The translations under genes and the position numbers were made by a program. Below, one piece after another: positions 43,904 to 52,801 of a stretch of DNA of 64,000 nt. The stretch is from Scatosoma sp045654025 (lineage in GTDB: Bacteria; Bacillota; Clostridia; Christensenellales; Borkfalkiaceae): assembly GCA_045654025.1 (NCBI GenBank), contig JAZOMO010000044.1:21466-85465 (forward strand), in the 5' to 3' direction. The notes under the pieces are model-generated. The model was given only the letters and a program-made list of their open reading frames with translations. It did no database searches and was not told the origin of the DNA. Numbering within the stretch: position 1 is the stretch's first letter; the number at the start of each line of letters is the position of its first letter.

Positions 43904-44542
43904 ATGCAACCGACTGTACAAATTAAAAACGCTACTTTCATCACCTCGGCGGCAACTAAGGCGCAGTTTATCACGCCCACGAAACCGATGATTGCCGTCT
44001 GCGGAAAGAGTAACGTGGGCAAAAGCTCGTTTATTAATATGCTGGCAAACCGTAAAAAACTGGCAAAAACGAGTAGCGCCCCCGGTAGAACGAGGTTAGT
44101 CAATTACTTTGACTTTGGCGAATTTATTCTTGCCGACCTGCCCGGCTACGGCTTTGCGCAGGTATCGAAGGCAGAGAAGGCGAAGTGGGCGAAAACTCTG
44201 GACGCCTTCTTTCAGGATAAAAAGAACGTATCGCACGTGTTTATGTTGGCGGACAGCCGTCACGACCCCACGGCGGACGACGTGCAGATGATCGAGTACC
44301 TGCATTACAACGTCCTGCCGTTCACGGTGATTCTAACGAAGGCGGACAAGCTGTCGAAAATGAAGCTCAAGGAGCATAAAAAGGCGATTGCCGCCGACCT
44401 TTATATGGGGGAAAATAATCTGATTGCTACCAGCTCGGAAACGGGCTACGGCAAAGAGGATGTACTGCAGAAAATCGCCCAAATTTTAGAGGTTTATTAT
44501 CAACCCGAGGAAGAAGTCGAGGCAGAAATCGAAGAAGTATAA
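43904..44542 (+). CDS. ysxC: Ribosome biogenesis GTPase YsxC/EngB
   Basis: A 212-residue GTPase. G1 GKSNVGKSS, G3 DLPGYG, G4 TKADK and G5 TSSETG are present. YsxC assists 50S subunit assembly. The tail is acidic and glutamate-rich. RBS AAGGGGGG precedes the ATG. Confidence 0.96.
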   Translation: MQPTVQIKNATFITSAATKAQFITPTKPMIAVCGKSNVGKSSFINMLANRKKLAKTSSAPGRTRLVNYFDFGEFILADLPGYGFAQVSKAEKAKWAKTLDAFFQDKKNVSHVFMLADSRHDPTADDVQMIEYLHYNVLPFTVILTKADKLSKMKLKEHKKAIAADLYMGENNLIATSSETGYGKEDVLQKIAQILEVYYQPEEEVEAEIEEV

Positions 44543-44561
44543 ATCGTGCAAGGAAGTGCCT

Positions 44562-45050
44562 ATGCAACAGCTGAGTATTACAAAAACTGAATACAAAAGC
44601 TGCGCAATTACGGGCCATCGCGATTTGCCTGAAAATCTCTCCCGTGAGAAGTTAAAGAAAGATTTGCGAGAGCTGATACAGTCGGGGGTACAATACTTTT
44701 ATAACGGTCTAGCAGTCGGATTTGATTTGCTGACGGCAGAGGTTTTGGTCGAGTTAAAGGTAGAGTTTCCGAATTTGCATATCTGTGGCTGTATCCCCTT
44801 CCATGGGCAGGAACGGTATTATTCCGCCGAAGACAAACGGCGCTATTATCAGGTGCTTGAAGGATGCGATGACATAGTGGTGTTCAGCTCGGAGTACCAA
44901 AGAGGGTGCTACTTTATGCGCAACGACTATATGGTAGAGAAAGCAGACCTGCTGTTTGCCTATTGCCTTTCGAAGTCGGGGGGGACGGCGTACACGGTGC
45001 GCGCCTTTCAGAAGAAAAAAGGAAAAGAAAACGTTCGATTTTTTGAATAA
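44562..45050 (+). CDS. SLOG-family protein (DUF1273/YpsA-like)
   Basis: A 162-residue Rossmann-like protein with CAITGHRDLP at the start and YNGLAVGFDLLTAEV, the pattern of the YpsA/DUF1273 branch of the SLOG superfamily, which bind nucleotide-derived ligands. The second half holds CIPFHGQERYYS and CDDIVVFS. The ATG at 44562 has AAGGA 7 nt upstream; the GTG at 44556 is too close to that site. It follows ysxC by 19 bp. Confidence 0.85.
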   Translation: MQQLSITKTEYKSCAITGHRDLPENLSREKLKKDLRELIQSGVQYFYNGLAVGFDLLTAEVLVELKVEFPNLHICGCIPFHGQERYYSAEDKRRYYQVLEGCDDIVVFSSEYQRGCYFMRNDYMVEKADLLFAYCLSKSGGTAYTVRAFQKKKGKENVRFFE

Positions 45051-45490
45051 ATTTTTACCGCTTGGACATAATCGAACTACCGTGGTGAGAATTGGACGCA
45101 AATCCTCTCTTATTTGAAAAAATTTTTTCCATGCGGCAGTCATTATGACGCAAATTCTCAGTCAGCCTGACACAGAATGATAGTATATATACAAATTAGT
45201 ATAGTAGTATTAGTAGTAGAGGCTGTGGATATGTGTATAGCCTCGCACAAATCATCGTGAAAGTCCTTATAAATAAAAGGATTCAGCGTTTTTAAAGGCG
45301 GTGTATAACCCATTAAATCGCGGTGGATAAAAATGTGTACGATTTGTGTATAAGTGGAAAACTACTCCAAATTTACCAAAAGGCTACAATGATAAATATA
45401 CAAAAAATATGAATAAAATATAACATTAACAGTTATCCACATAATTATCAACAACTGTGGATAACTTTATAAACACAAAGGTGTATAAGT
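45051..45490. other. Intergenic DnaA-box cluster before rsmG (origin candidate)
   Basis: A 440-bp non-coding stretch with two perfect DnaA boxes: TTATCCACA (45433-45441) and TGTGGATAA (45456-45464), facing each other across TTATCAACA (45445-45453). Further one-mismatch boxes lie at 45224-45232, 45322-45330 and 45345-45353. The right half is AT-rich. All large genes from here to 57 kb run to the right, as expected if replication starts here. No ORF or tRNA was found in it. Confidence 0.6.
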
Positions 45491-46174
45491 ATGAATTTAG
45501 AGCAATACATAGCCTTTTTAGAAGGGGAATACAAGGAAAAATTCGATGCGTATCGCGCGCTGATCATCGAATATAACGCGCGGTATAATCTGACGACGAT
45601 TTTAGAGGAAAAGGATATGTTTTATAAACATTTCCTTGATAGCGTCGTGGGCGAGAAGTATTTCCCGAAAAACGCAAAGGTGATTGAAATAGGGTCGGGT
45701 GCAGGATTTCCGTCAATGCCTTTAAAACTTCTTCGCGACGATTTGTCCTTTACGCTGGTCGAAAGCGTGGGGAAAAAATGTGAATTTTTGCATGCAGTTG
45801 TGGATAAACTGGGGTTATCCAACGTGAATATTTATTCAAAACGGGCGGAAGATTTAGCTCGTGATGGGATACATAGGGAAAAATACGATATTGCGACGGC
45901 GCGGGCCGTGGCGAGAATGAACACCTTGAGCGAATACTGCTTGCCGTTTGTACGGGTGGGCGGCGCGTTTGTTGCTTATAAAAGCGGGGACACCACAGAG
46001 ATCGAAGAGGCAAAATCTGCCTATAAAATCCTGGGGGCGAAATTGAAGACGGTAGAAAAATACGAATTGCCCGAAGACTACGGCGAGCGGACTTTGGCGG
46101 TGGTCGAAAAAGTGCAATCTACCCCTGCGAAATACCCTCGAGGTCAGGGCAAGGAACGCAAAAATCCGTTATAA
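45491..46174 (+). CDS. rsmG: 16S rRNA (guanine527-N7)-methyltransferase
   Basis: A 227-residue SAM-dependent methyltransferase (IEIGSGAGFPSMPLKL SAM motif split here as IGSGAGFP then MPLKL; ATARAVARM; RVGGAFVAYK). It methylates N7 of G527 in 16S rRNA. rsmG (gidB) is a classic origin-proximal gene; it starts 26 bp after the last perfect DnaA box. Confidence 0.95.
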   Translation: MNLEQYIAFLEGEYKEKFDAYRALIIEYNARYNLTTILEEKDMFYKHFLDSVVGEKYFPKNAKVIEIGSGAGFPSMPLKLLRDDLSFTLVESVGKKCEFLHAVVDKLGLSNVNIYSKRAEDLARDGIHREKYDIATARAVARMNTLSEYCLPFVRVGGAFVAYKSGDTTEIEEAKSAYKILGAKLKTVEKYELPEDYGERTLAVVEKVQSTPAKYPRGQGKERKNPL

Positions 46175-46261
46175 AAAAGCTCTGTTATACAGCCTAAAAA
46201 CCTGACGGCGGCAGTTGTTAGGTTTGTTTACATTCAATCACTTTTACTTTTGGAGGGTGAC

Positions 46262-49200
46262 ATGAAAAAGAAATTTTTAAACTTTATATTGACGATTACG
46301 ACGATACTTGCGTGTATATTCGGTTTTTCTGCGTGTAGTAAAAAGGAATGTCAGATCAGCTTTATGGTAGACAACGCAGTGTATGCCACGGTGAGTACAA
46401 GCGGCAACGAAACAATTTCTATTCCCAAAGACCCGACGAAGTATGGATACGCTTTCGACGGCTGGTATTTAGATGAAAACGTTTGGAAAGAGCCGTTCAC
46501 GAAAGATTCCTTGCGGAAAGAGCCGTTAACCAGTGATATTAAGGTATATGCAAAATTTAAAATAAACCACCCTCACGAATTCAGCTTAACAACCACCGAG
46601 CCAACCTGCACGGAAAAGGGTGTAACAATCTACCTCTGTGCTTGCGGTGAAACGTACAAGGAAGAAACTCCTGCGCTTGGACACGATGAAACAACGTACG
46701 AGGCGAAGACACCCACTTGCGCGGAAATCGGCTGGGAAGAATACGTTGTCTGTGAAAGAGAAGGTTGCGGATATTCCACGTATAAAGAAATTTCTGCAAC
46801 AGGTTTACATACTTGGAATGAAGGCGAAGAAACGACGGCGCCCACTTGTACAAAGCAGGGCGTACATACCTACACCTGCGAGGTATGCGAAACAACGAAG
46901 ACGGAGGATCTTAACAAAATTCCTCACGCATACGCGCAGGAATGGTCGAGCAACTCCACGCACCATTGGCATGAATGCGCTTGCGGAGATAAAGTAAACG
47001 AGAGAAAACATATTCCCTCTGAGCCTGCTACTGTAAGCACGGCCCAAATCTGTACTGTATGTAATTACGAATTGCAGGCGGAAACGGGCATAGTATTTAA
47101 TACCTTACCCCTGGATGGGTTGCTTGTATTCAATACGGTAAGCAACGCCATAACGGAGTTCTCGTTTGTAGAAGAAATAACCGTCGTGGGTGAAGCAACG
47201 TACGTGGTTGCGTTGGATGAAGAGGGAAAACAATTAATAGAAACGAAAATTGTTTCGCTCGTTGAGGGGGATAACGTATTTTACATACTTCAAAAGAATG
47301 GCGAAGAGACGGTCAACACGTACACGGTGGCCATTCGCCGTAAACCGATGTACGAGGTGACTTTTAACACAATCGGGGGCTCGGCTGTTGCAAGCCAGGC
47401 GGTGGAAGAGGGCTTCCTTGCGACAATGCCTGAGGGGGAACCTACGAAAGTAGGTTATACCTTCAATGGTTGGGGATTTGATTTTGATACTCCCATCACG
47501 GCAAACACCGAAGTTGTGGCGAACTGGAACGCAAACACCGACACGAAATACACCGTCGTTTACTACCTGCAAAATATTGACGATGATGAATACACGGAAT
47601 ATGAAAGAGTAGAGCTGCAAGGCGAAACGGACACGACGGCAACCGCAGAGATTAAGGAATATGCGCAATTTACCTACAACGAGGGTAAGCGTACCATTCA
47701 AGGAAATATCGACGGCGATGGTAGCCTTGTCTTAGGCGTATATTATACGCGCGACCAGTATGCAGTCTCAACGGCGAGAAATAACGCCAATGCGGGTTCG
47801 GTTACTTTAGGTGGCACCTATCGTTTTGATAAGGAAATCACTTTGACGGCAACCACCAACGTGGGGTATACATGGCTTGGTTGGTACGAAGGGGAAACGC
47901 TTGTTACTGAAGAGGAAGAGTGGACTTTTAAAGTAGAAAAAACCGTGACGTATACGGCAAAATGGAGTGCAAACACCGACACAAAGTATACGGTCCATTA
48001 TTATCTGCAAAATGTTGAGGATGACGGCTACGCGTTATACGAAACAGCAGAAGAAGAAGCCGAAACGGACGCTGTGGCGACCGCGGAGATCAAGGAATAT
48101 CCGCACTTTACGTACAATCCAAACAAGAGTGAAATCAGAGGTAACGTCAACCCTGACGGTAGCCGTGTTTTAAGCGTATACTATACGCGTGATAGCTATA
48201 CGATCACGACGGTTTGCGACAACAAAAAAGCAGGCATCGTTACGGCAGGCGATACCTATCGTTATGAAAAAGAAGTTACTTTGACGGCGACGACCAACGA
48301 GGGATATACTTTCCTTGGTTGGTACGAAGGGGAAGAGCTTGTTTGCAAAACGGAAAAATTTACTGTTAACGTACAAACAGATGCAACGTATACGGCAACG
48401 TGGTCTAAAAATGAAGACACAAAATATACGGTGAATTATTATCTGCAAAACGTTGAGGATGACGGCTATGCGTTATACGAAACGGTAGAACTTGAGGGCG
48501 AAACTGAGGCGACGGCAACCGCAGAGATTAAGGAATATACACACTTTACTTACAACGAAAACGAAAGTGTAATCAGCGGTGATATTAACGGCGACAGTAG
48601 TCTTGTATTGAGTGTCTATTACACCCGTGACTGCTATACGATTACAACGGTTTGCGACAACAAAAAAGCGGGCATCGTCACAGCAGGAGATACCTATCGT
48701 TTTGACACGGAAATCACCTTGATAGCAACGACAAATATAGGGTACACTTTCCTTGGTTGGTACGAAGGGGAAGACGTTGTTTGCGAAACGGAAGAATTTA
48801 CCGTTAACGTAGAAAAACACGCAACGTATACGGCAAAATGGAGCGCAAAACTCGACACGAAATATACTGTCAACTACTACTGGCAAAATATTGAAAACGA
48901 CGACTATACGCTGTATGAAACGATAGAGCTACAAGGGGAAACGGACACGACGGCGACAGCAGACGTTAAGGAGTATAAGTACGCTGTTTACAACGAAGAC
49001 GAAAGTAAAAACGTACTCAGCGGAAACATCGACCGTGACGGCGGACTTGTTTTAAGAGTATATTACACAAGAAAAACCTACGCTTTATCCAACGCAAACC
49101 CGTCGCTTGGAAGCATTACGAATGCGGGAACGTATAGATACGGAAAAGCAATTACCGTGACGGCAACAGTAAAACTGTTGGGTTACGATTTTATAGGTTG

Positions 49201-50446
49201 GTATACCGGCGAAACGTTGCTTTCCAACGAGGAAACCTACGCGTTTAACATTGAACAAGACGTTGTCGCAAGATTTGGCTTAAAGGAAGAAATGTCTAAT
49301 TTCCTCTTCACCTCTACGGAAACTGAATGTGTGATTATAGGACTTCAGGATGAAACGGTGATAAGTATTGTTCTTCCTGACTATGTGACGGGTATCGGTG
49401 ATGATGCGTTTTATAGTTGTAGTGGTTTGACGAGTGTGTTGATTCCAGACAGCGTGACGAATATCGGCGATTGTGCCTTCTATGGTTGCAATAACTTGAC
49501 AAGCGTGTATTATAGCGGTACTGCAAGCGAATGGTTGAACGTTTCGATTGCAGAGGATAACAATCCTTTAGAAAGCGCGACTCTCTATCATTACAGCCAA
49601 CATCGCCCTACGCAAAAAGGCAACTACTGGCATTATGACGAAAATAACCAGCCTGTCGTTTGGGAGAGTGGCGATCCTGAAAAACCTATTGTAGTAAGTC
49701 AAGGGTTAGACTATACATTGCTTGCGGACAACACTTACGAAGTAACAGACATGGGTGATTGTACGGATACCGAGCTGGTAATTCCTAACGAGCATAACGG
49801 AAAAGCAGTCACGCGTATCGGTGAGGTTGCGTTCAAGAATAAAAGCAACTTGACGAGCGTGGTGATTCCCGACAGCGTCACGAGTATCGGAAATCATGCG
49901 TTTTATGGTTGCGACAACTTGACGAGCGTGGTGATTCCCGACGGCGTAACGAGTATTGGCGATAAGGCGTTCAATTGTTGTTATAATTTGGCCAGTGTGA
50001 GTATCCCCAACAGTGTGATGAGTATCGGTAATTATGCGTTCGAAAATTGCGTCAGCTTGGTGAATGTGGTTATCGGCAAAGGTGTGACGAATATCGGTAA
50101 TGCAGCGTTTAATAATTGCTATACTTTAACAAACGTAGTCATTCCAGACAGCGTGACGAGTATAGGTTGGTCTGCGTTCGCTGGGTGTAAGCGCTTGACG
50201 AGCTTGGTCGTTGGTAAAAGTGTGACGAGTATCGGTTATGGTGCGTTCGCGAGTTGCACCAACTTGACGAGTGTATATTACAAAGGCACAGAACGTGAGT
50301 GGGATGAAATTAACTTTGATTCAGATAATGACTATTTGATGTCTGCAACATGTTATTATTACAGCGAAAATCGTCCAACAAAAGAAGGTAACTACTGGCA
50401 TTATGACGAAAATAACCAGCTTGTCGTTTGGGAAGATCAACAATAA
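46262..50446 (+). CDS. Large repeat lipoprotein with InlB-like repeats and BspA-type leucine-rich repeats
   Basis: A 1394-residue surface lipoprotein. The signal peptide ends FSAC. It is followed by an InlB B-repeat-like module (GYAFDGWY), a cysteine-rich region with repeated LGHDE-type and CACGE motifs (about 100-270), a beta-sandwich-like domain, four tandem MucBP/InlB-like units of 146 residues (424 to about 1009), and two blocks of BspA-type LRR_5 repeats (about 1035-1090 and 1173-1343; consensus LTSVVIPDSVTSIG), each block ending in YWHYDENNQ. The ATG at 46262 has GGAGG 4 nt upstream; an in-frame TTG at 46250 is too close. Adhesion or polysaccharide binding is likely but unproven. Confidence 0.85.
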   Translation: MKKKFLNFILTITTILACIFGFSACSKKECQISFMVDNAVYATVSTSGNETISIPKDPTKYGYAFDGWYLDENVWKEPFTKDSLRKEPLTSDIKVYAKFKINHPHEFSLTTTEPTCTEKGVTIYLCACGETYKEETPALGHDETTYEAKTPTCAEIGWEEYVVCEREGCGYSTYKEISATGLHTWNEGEETTAPTCTKQGVHTYTCEVCETTKTEDLNKIPHAYAQEWSSNSTHHWHECACGDKVNERKHIPSEPATVSTAQICTVCNYELQAETGIVFNTLPLDGLLVFNTVSNAITEFSFVEEITVVGEATYVVALDEEGKQLIETKIVSLVEGDNVFYILQKNGEETVNTYTVAIRRKPMYEVTFNTIGGSAVASQAVEEGFLATMPEGEPTKVGYTFNGWGFDFDTPITANTEVVANWNANTDTKYTVVYYLQNIDDDEYTEYERVELQGETDTTATAEIKEYAQFTYNEGKRTIQGNIDGDGSLVLGVYYTRDQYAVSTARNNANAGSVTLGGTYRFDKEITLTATTNVGYTWLGWYEGETLVTEEEEWTFKVEKTVTYTAKWSANTDTKYTVHYYLQNVEDDGYALYETAEEEAETDAVATAEIKEYPHFTYNPNKSEIRGNVNPDGSRVLSVYYTRDSYTITTVCDNKKAGIVTAGDTYRYEKEVTLTATTNEGYTFLGWYEGEELVCKTEKFTVNVQTDATYTATWSKNEDTKYTVNYYLQNVEDDGYALYETVELEGETEATATAEIKEYTHFTYNENESVISGDINGDSSLVLSVYYTRDCYTITTVCDNKKAGIVTAGDTYRFDTEITLIATTNIGYTFLGWYEGEDVVCETEEFTVNVEKHATYTAKWSAKLDTKYTVNYYWQNIENDDYTLYETIELQGETDTTATADVKEYKYAVYNEDESKNVLSGNIDRDGGLVLRVYYTRKTYALSNANPSLGSITNAGTYRYGKAITVTATVKLLGYDFIGWYTGETLLSNEETYAFNIEQDVVARFGLKEEMSNFLFTSTETECVIIGLQDETVISIVLPDYVTGIGDDAFYSCSGLTSVLIPDSVTNIGDCAFYGCNNLTSVYYSGTASEWLNVSIAEDNNPLESATLYHYSQHRPTQKGNYWHYDENNQPVVWESGDPEKPIVVSQGLDYTLLADNTYEVTDMGDCTDTELVIPNEHNGKAVTRIGEVAFKNKSNLTSVVIPDSVTSIGNHAFYGCDNLTSVVIPDGVTSIGDKAFNCCYNLASVSIPNSVMSIGNYAFENCVSLVNVVIGKGVTNIGNAAFNNCYTLTNVVIPDSVTSIGWSAFAGCKRLTSLVVGKSVTSIGYGAFASCTNLTSVYYKGTEREWDEINFDSDNDYLMSATCYYYSENRPTKEGNYWHYDENNQLVVWEDQQ
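47531..49288 (+). repeat. Four tandem coding repeats of 438 bp
   Basis: Equivalent codons recur at 47531, 47969, 48407 and 48845, exactly 438 bp apart (146 codons); the fourth unit is slightly longer. Units 2 and 3 share long near-identical stretches around the ITTVCDNKKAGIVTAGDTYR segment. Exact period with high identity suggests recent duplication and possible length variation. Confidence 0.9.
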
Positions 50447-50460
50447 AGCGATATACAACA

Positions 50461-50488
50461 AAAGCCGTCCGTTTCGGGCGGTTTTTGC
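50461..50488 (+). terminator. Intrinsic terminator of the repeat lipoprotein gene
   Basis: AAAGCCGTCC pairs with GGGCGGTTTT (one G-T pair), followed by T residues. Confidence 0.8.
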
Positions 50489-50536
50489 TTTACTTATTTT
50501 TTATAAAAAATAACTTGGAAAATGCCTAATTTTCAC

Positions 50537-50565
50537 TTGCGAAAAAATGGAAACTGTGGTAGAAT
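50537..50565 (+). promoter_or_regulatory. Sigma-A promoter of dnaN
   Basis: TTGCGA (50537-50542), 17 bp, TAGAAT (50560-50565). The predicted start near 50572 lies downstream of an in-frame ATG at 50547, which supports 50598 as the dnaN start. Confidence 0.7.
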
Positions 50566-50597
50566 ATAAGGGAATAAAAGCGAAGGAGAAAACGAAG

Positions 50598-51698
50598 ATG
50601 AAATTTATGTGTGACGGTTTGGTGTTGGCGGATGCCGCGATTACGGTATCGAAGGCTTGCGCAACGAAAACGCTGATTCCTGCCTATGAATGTATTAAAA
50701 TTTCCGTCAAGAACGACAGCATCACGCTGACCGCTTTCGACGGCGAAATTTCTATTAAAAAGACGATGAGAGCAGAGGTTTTGGATGAGGGTGAAATTTG
50801 CGTAAACGGTAAATTCTTCTCCGACTTCGTCAATAAGATTGCGGACAAGCAACTGGTCATTTCTTCCAAAGAAAACGGCATGAAGATCCACTATGGTGAC
50901 AGCTCGACTGTATTGCCTGTCCTGCCTGCGGACGAATTCCCTGCAATCCCTGCCGACCCTACGCAGGACTACCTCGAAGTAAAGCAGGAAGATCTCAAAA
51001 AGCTGATTGCTAACACGGTATTCTGCTGTGCAACGGACGACAGCCGTCCCATCCTTCGTGGTTGCCTTTTGGAAACGAGCGAGGGGGCTTTAAACGCTAC
51101 CGCTTTGGACGGGTTCAGAATGGCGGTTTCCTCCTGTGCTTTGCAAGGTGGGTCGGGGTATTTGAAGATTGTTTGCCCTGCAAGAACGTTGACGGAAATC
51201 ACCCGTATTTTGGAAGGGGATGAAAACCTGAAACTGTACGTAGAGAAAAATATGCTGTCGGTGTCTGTGGGTGATACCGTTTTGAAATCCAAGCTGTACC
51301 TTGGTGAGTTCGTAAGAAAGGAACATATTTTCCCTGCGTCGTTCGCGACGAAGGCAATCGTAGACCGCACGGAGCTGATGGATTGCGTAGAACGCGCGAT
51401 CGTCATTATGCGTGGAGACAAATACAACCTCATCGTTTTGGAGGTTAAGACGGGTGGTATAGTGTTGCAGGCGCAGAGCGATATGGGCAACGTCAACGAG
51501 ATTTTGGAAAAGAGCGAAGTAGAGGGTAAGGAACTGAAAATTGCCCTCAACGGTAAGTATCTGTTGGAGGCATTGAAAGCCCTCAGCGGTGAAAAAGCGG
51601 TGCTTTCCTTCAACTCGCCGATGTCGCCGTACACGGTAGAGGGCATTGAGGAGAACGGCAGTGAGTATCTCATGATGCCCGTAAAAATGGATAACTAA
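50598..51698 (+). CDS. dnaN: DNA polymerase III beta subunit (sliding clamp)
   Basis: A 366-residue beta clamp with three clamp domains (about 1-120, 128-245, 246-366). TDDSRPILRGCL and the terminal YLMMPVKM are typical. RBS AAGGAG lies upstream of the ATG at 50598. dnaN normally follows dnaA; here the upstream gene is the repeat lipoprotein and dnaA is not in the window, so the dnaA-dnaN operon has been split. Confidence 0.95.
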   Translation: MKFMCDGLVLADAAITVSKACATKTLIPAYECIKISVKNDSITLTAFDGEISIKKTMRAEVLDEGEICVNGKFFSDFVNKIADKQLVISSKENGMKIHYGDSSTVLPVLPADEFPAIPADPTQDYLEVKQEDLKKLIANTVFCCATDDSRPILRGCLLETSEGALNATALDGFRMAVSSCALQGGSGYLKIVCPARTLTEITRILEGDENLKLYVEKNMLSVSVGDTVLKSKLYLGEFVRKEHIFPASFATKAIVDRTELMDCVERAIVIMRGDKYNLIVLEVKTGGIVLQAQSDMGNVNEILEKSEVEGKELKIALNGKYLLEALKALSGEKAVLSFNSPMSPYTVEGIEENGSEYLMMPVKMDN

Positions 51699-51751
51699 AC
51701 AAAAAAAGGTTGAAAAATCCGATACTATCAGCAAAAACGAGGAAAAATCGC

Positions 51752-51780
51752 TTGACGAGAAAGGTGGATTTCGGTATAAT
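51752..51780 (+). promoter_or_regulatory. Sigma-A promoter of rpmH
   Basis: TTGACG (51752-51757), 17 bp, TATAAT (51775-51780), 80 bp before rpmH. Confidence 0.85.
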
Positions 51781-51860
51781 ATGTAAGGTTGCGGGAAAAA
51801 CGAGGTTTTTGACCGCCATAAACACAGAGAATAAAAAAATCCAAAAACAGGAGAAACGTT

Positions 51861-51995
51861 ATGAAAAGAACTTATCAACCCAAGAAAAGACAGAAGAGCA
51901 AGGTACACGGCTTCCGTAAAAGAATGGCAACGACGGCAGGCAGAAACGTGTTGAAAAGACGTAGAAACAAGGGCAGAAAGAGATTGACCCACTAA
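51861..51995 (+). CDS. rpmH: 50S ribosomal protein L34
   Basis: A 44-residue, very basic protein starting MKRTYQPKKRQKSKVHGF and ending KRRRNKGRKRLTH, which is L34 over its full length. The RBS is GGAG. It is followed by a terminator and then rnpA, the universal rpmH-rnpA order. Confidence 0.97.
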   Translation: MKRTYQPKKRQKSKVHGFRKRMATTAGRNVLKRRRNKGRKRLTH

Positions 51996-52007
51996 TTGAA
52001 ATGACAT

Positions 52008-52044
52008 AAAACCGCCTTGTTGAAAAAACACTGGGCGGTTTTCG
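52008..52044 (+). terminator. Terminator/attenuator between rpmH and rnpA
   Basis: AAACCGCC pairs with GGGCGGTTTT around a 16-nt loop. It probably lowers rnpA relative to rpmH expression. Confidence 0.7.
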
Positions 52045-52139
52045 TGTAAATTAGCCACTTTCCTTTTATACCAAAAAGCAGGGTAAAAAGGAAAAAAAAG
52101 GGGCTAAATCTCAAAAAAAGGGCGCGTGTAGACGGAAAT

Positions 52140-52457
52140 ATGAAATATTACAGGTTGAAAAAACAATCGGATTTTCAAAAGCTTTTTACCGCAGGTACAA
52201 GGCTTTTTTCGCCGTCCGTAACGATGCTTGTGCGTCCCGCAAAACGAATGACGTTGGGGATTTCCGTAGGAAAAAAACATGGAAAAGCCGTACAACGCAA
52301 CCGTATCAAGCGGCTGCTGAGGGAGGCCTTTCGTGCGACAATCGGGGAAATGAAAGGGGAGTATTGCGTTGTTTTATTGCCGAAGGTTTTGGAAAAATAC
52401 TCCTTCCACTCCTACAAGGCAGACATAGCGCGGATGATAAAAAAGGGGAATCTGTGA
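52140..52457 (+). CDS. rnpA: Ribonuclease P protein component
   Basis: A 105-residue basic protein. The RNR signature is KAVQRNRIKRLLREAFR, and FQKLFTAGTRLFS matches the N-terminal strand. It binds the RNase P RNA in tRNA 5' maturation. It overlaps yidD by one base. Confidence 0.96.
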   Translation: MKYYRLKKQSDFQKLFTAGTRLFSPSVTMLVRPAKRMTLGISVGKKHGKAVQRNRIKRLLREAFRATIGEMKGEYCVVLLPKVLEKYSFHSYKADIARMIKKGNL

Positions 52458-52759
52458 TGATTGACCTGTGGGCTTTGGTTAGAGAAAACAGACGGTTTTT
52501 ACGCAAAACGGTGTGGAAGCCGTACGTAAAGATGCTGTGTATGCGTTTGATAGTCCTCTATCAAAGACGGCTGTCTAAGCATACCTGTATGTTTCGCCCG
52601 ACTTGTTCGCAATATACTTTAGAGTGTATCAACAACCACGGTGTCATTGTCGGGATTTTTTTAGGGATTTGCCGCATTTTGCGGTGTACGCCGTTTGTCA
52701 AAGGCGGCACATACGACCCTGCCCCGGAAAACCCGTTTAAGAAAAAATGGGTGTTATAA
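52457..52759 (+). CDS. yidD: Membrane protein insertion efficiency factor YidD
   Basis: A 100-residue protein with the YidD core LYQRRLSKH, CMFRPTCSQYTLECI and KGGTYDPAP. It aids YidC-dependent insertion. The N-terminus is about 25 residues longer than in short homologues. The start overlaps the rnpA stop (TGATG). Confidence 0.94.
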   Translation: MIDLWALVRENRRFLRKTVWKPYVKMLCMRLIVLYQRRLSKHTCMFRPTCSQYTLECINNHGVIVGIFLGICRILRCTPFVKGGTYDPAPENPFKKKWVL

Positions 52760-52801
52760 TCAAAGACAAAATAACGGTATAAGGGCGTTTTTTGCGCCTA
52801 A

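Noticed and set aside
44556..44562. GTG start for the SLOG protein
   Set aside because: It overlaps the Shine-Dalgarno; the ATG 6 nt later has correct spacing.
46174..46245. Hairpin after rsmG as a terminator
   Set aside because: The AAACCT/AGGTTT stem is weak and interrupted, and no proper T run follows.
47531..49288. Regular repeats as a possible CRISPR array
   Set aside because: The 438-bp period, open reading frame and protein-level repeat show it is a coding repeat.
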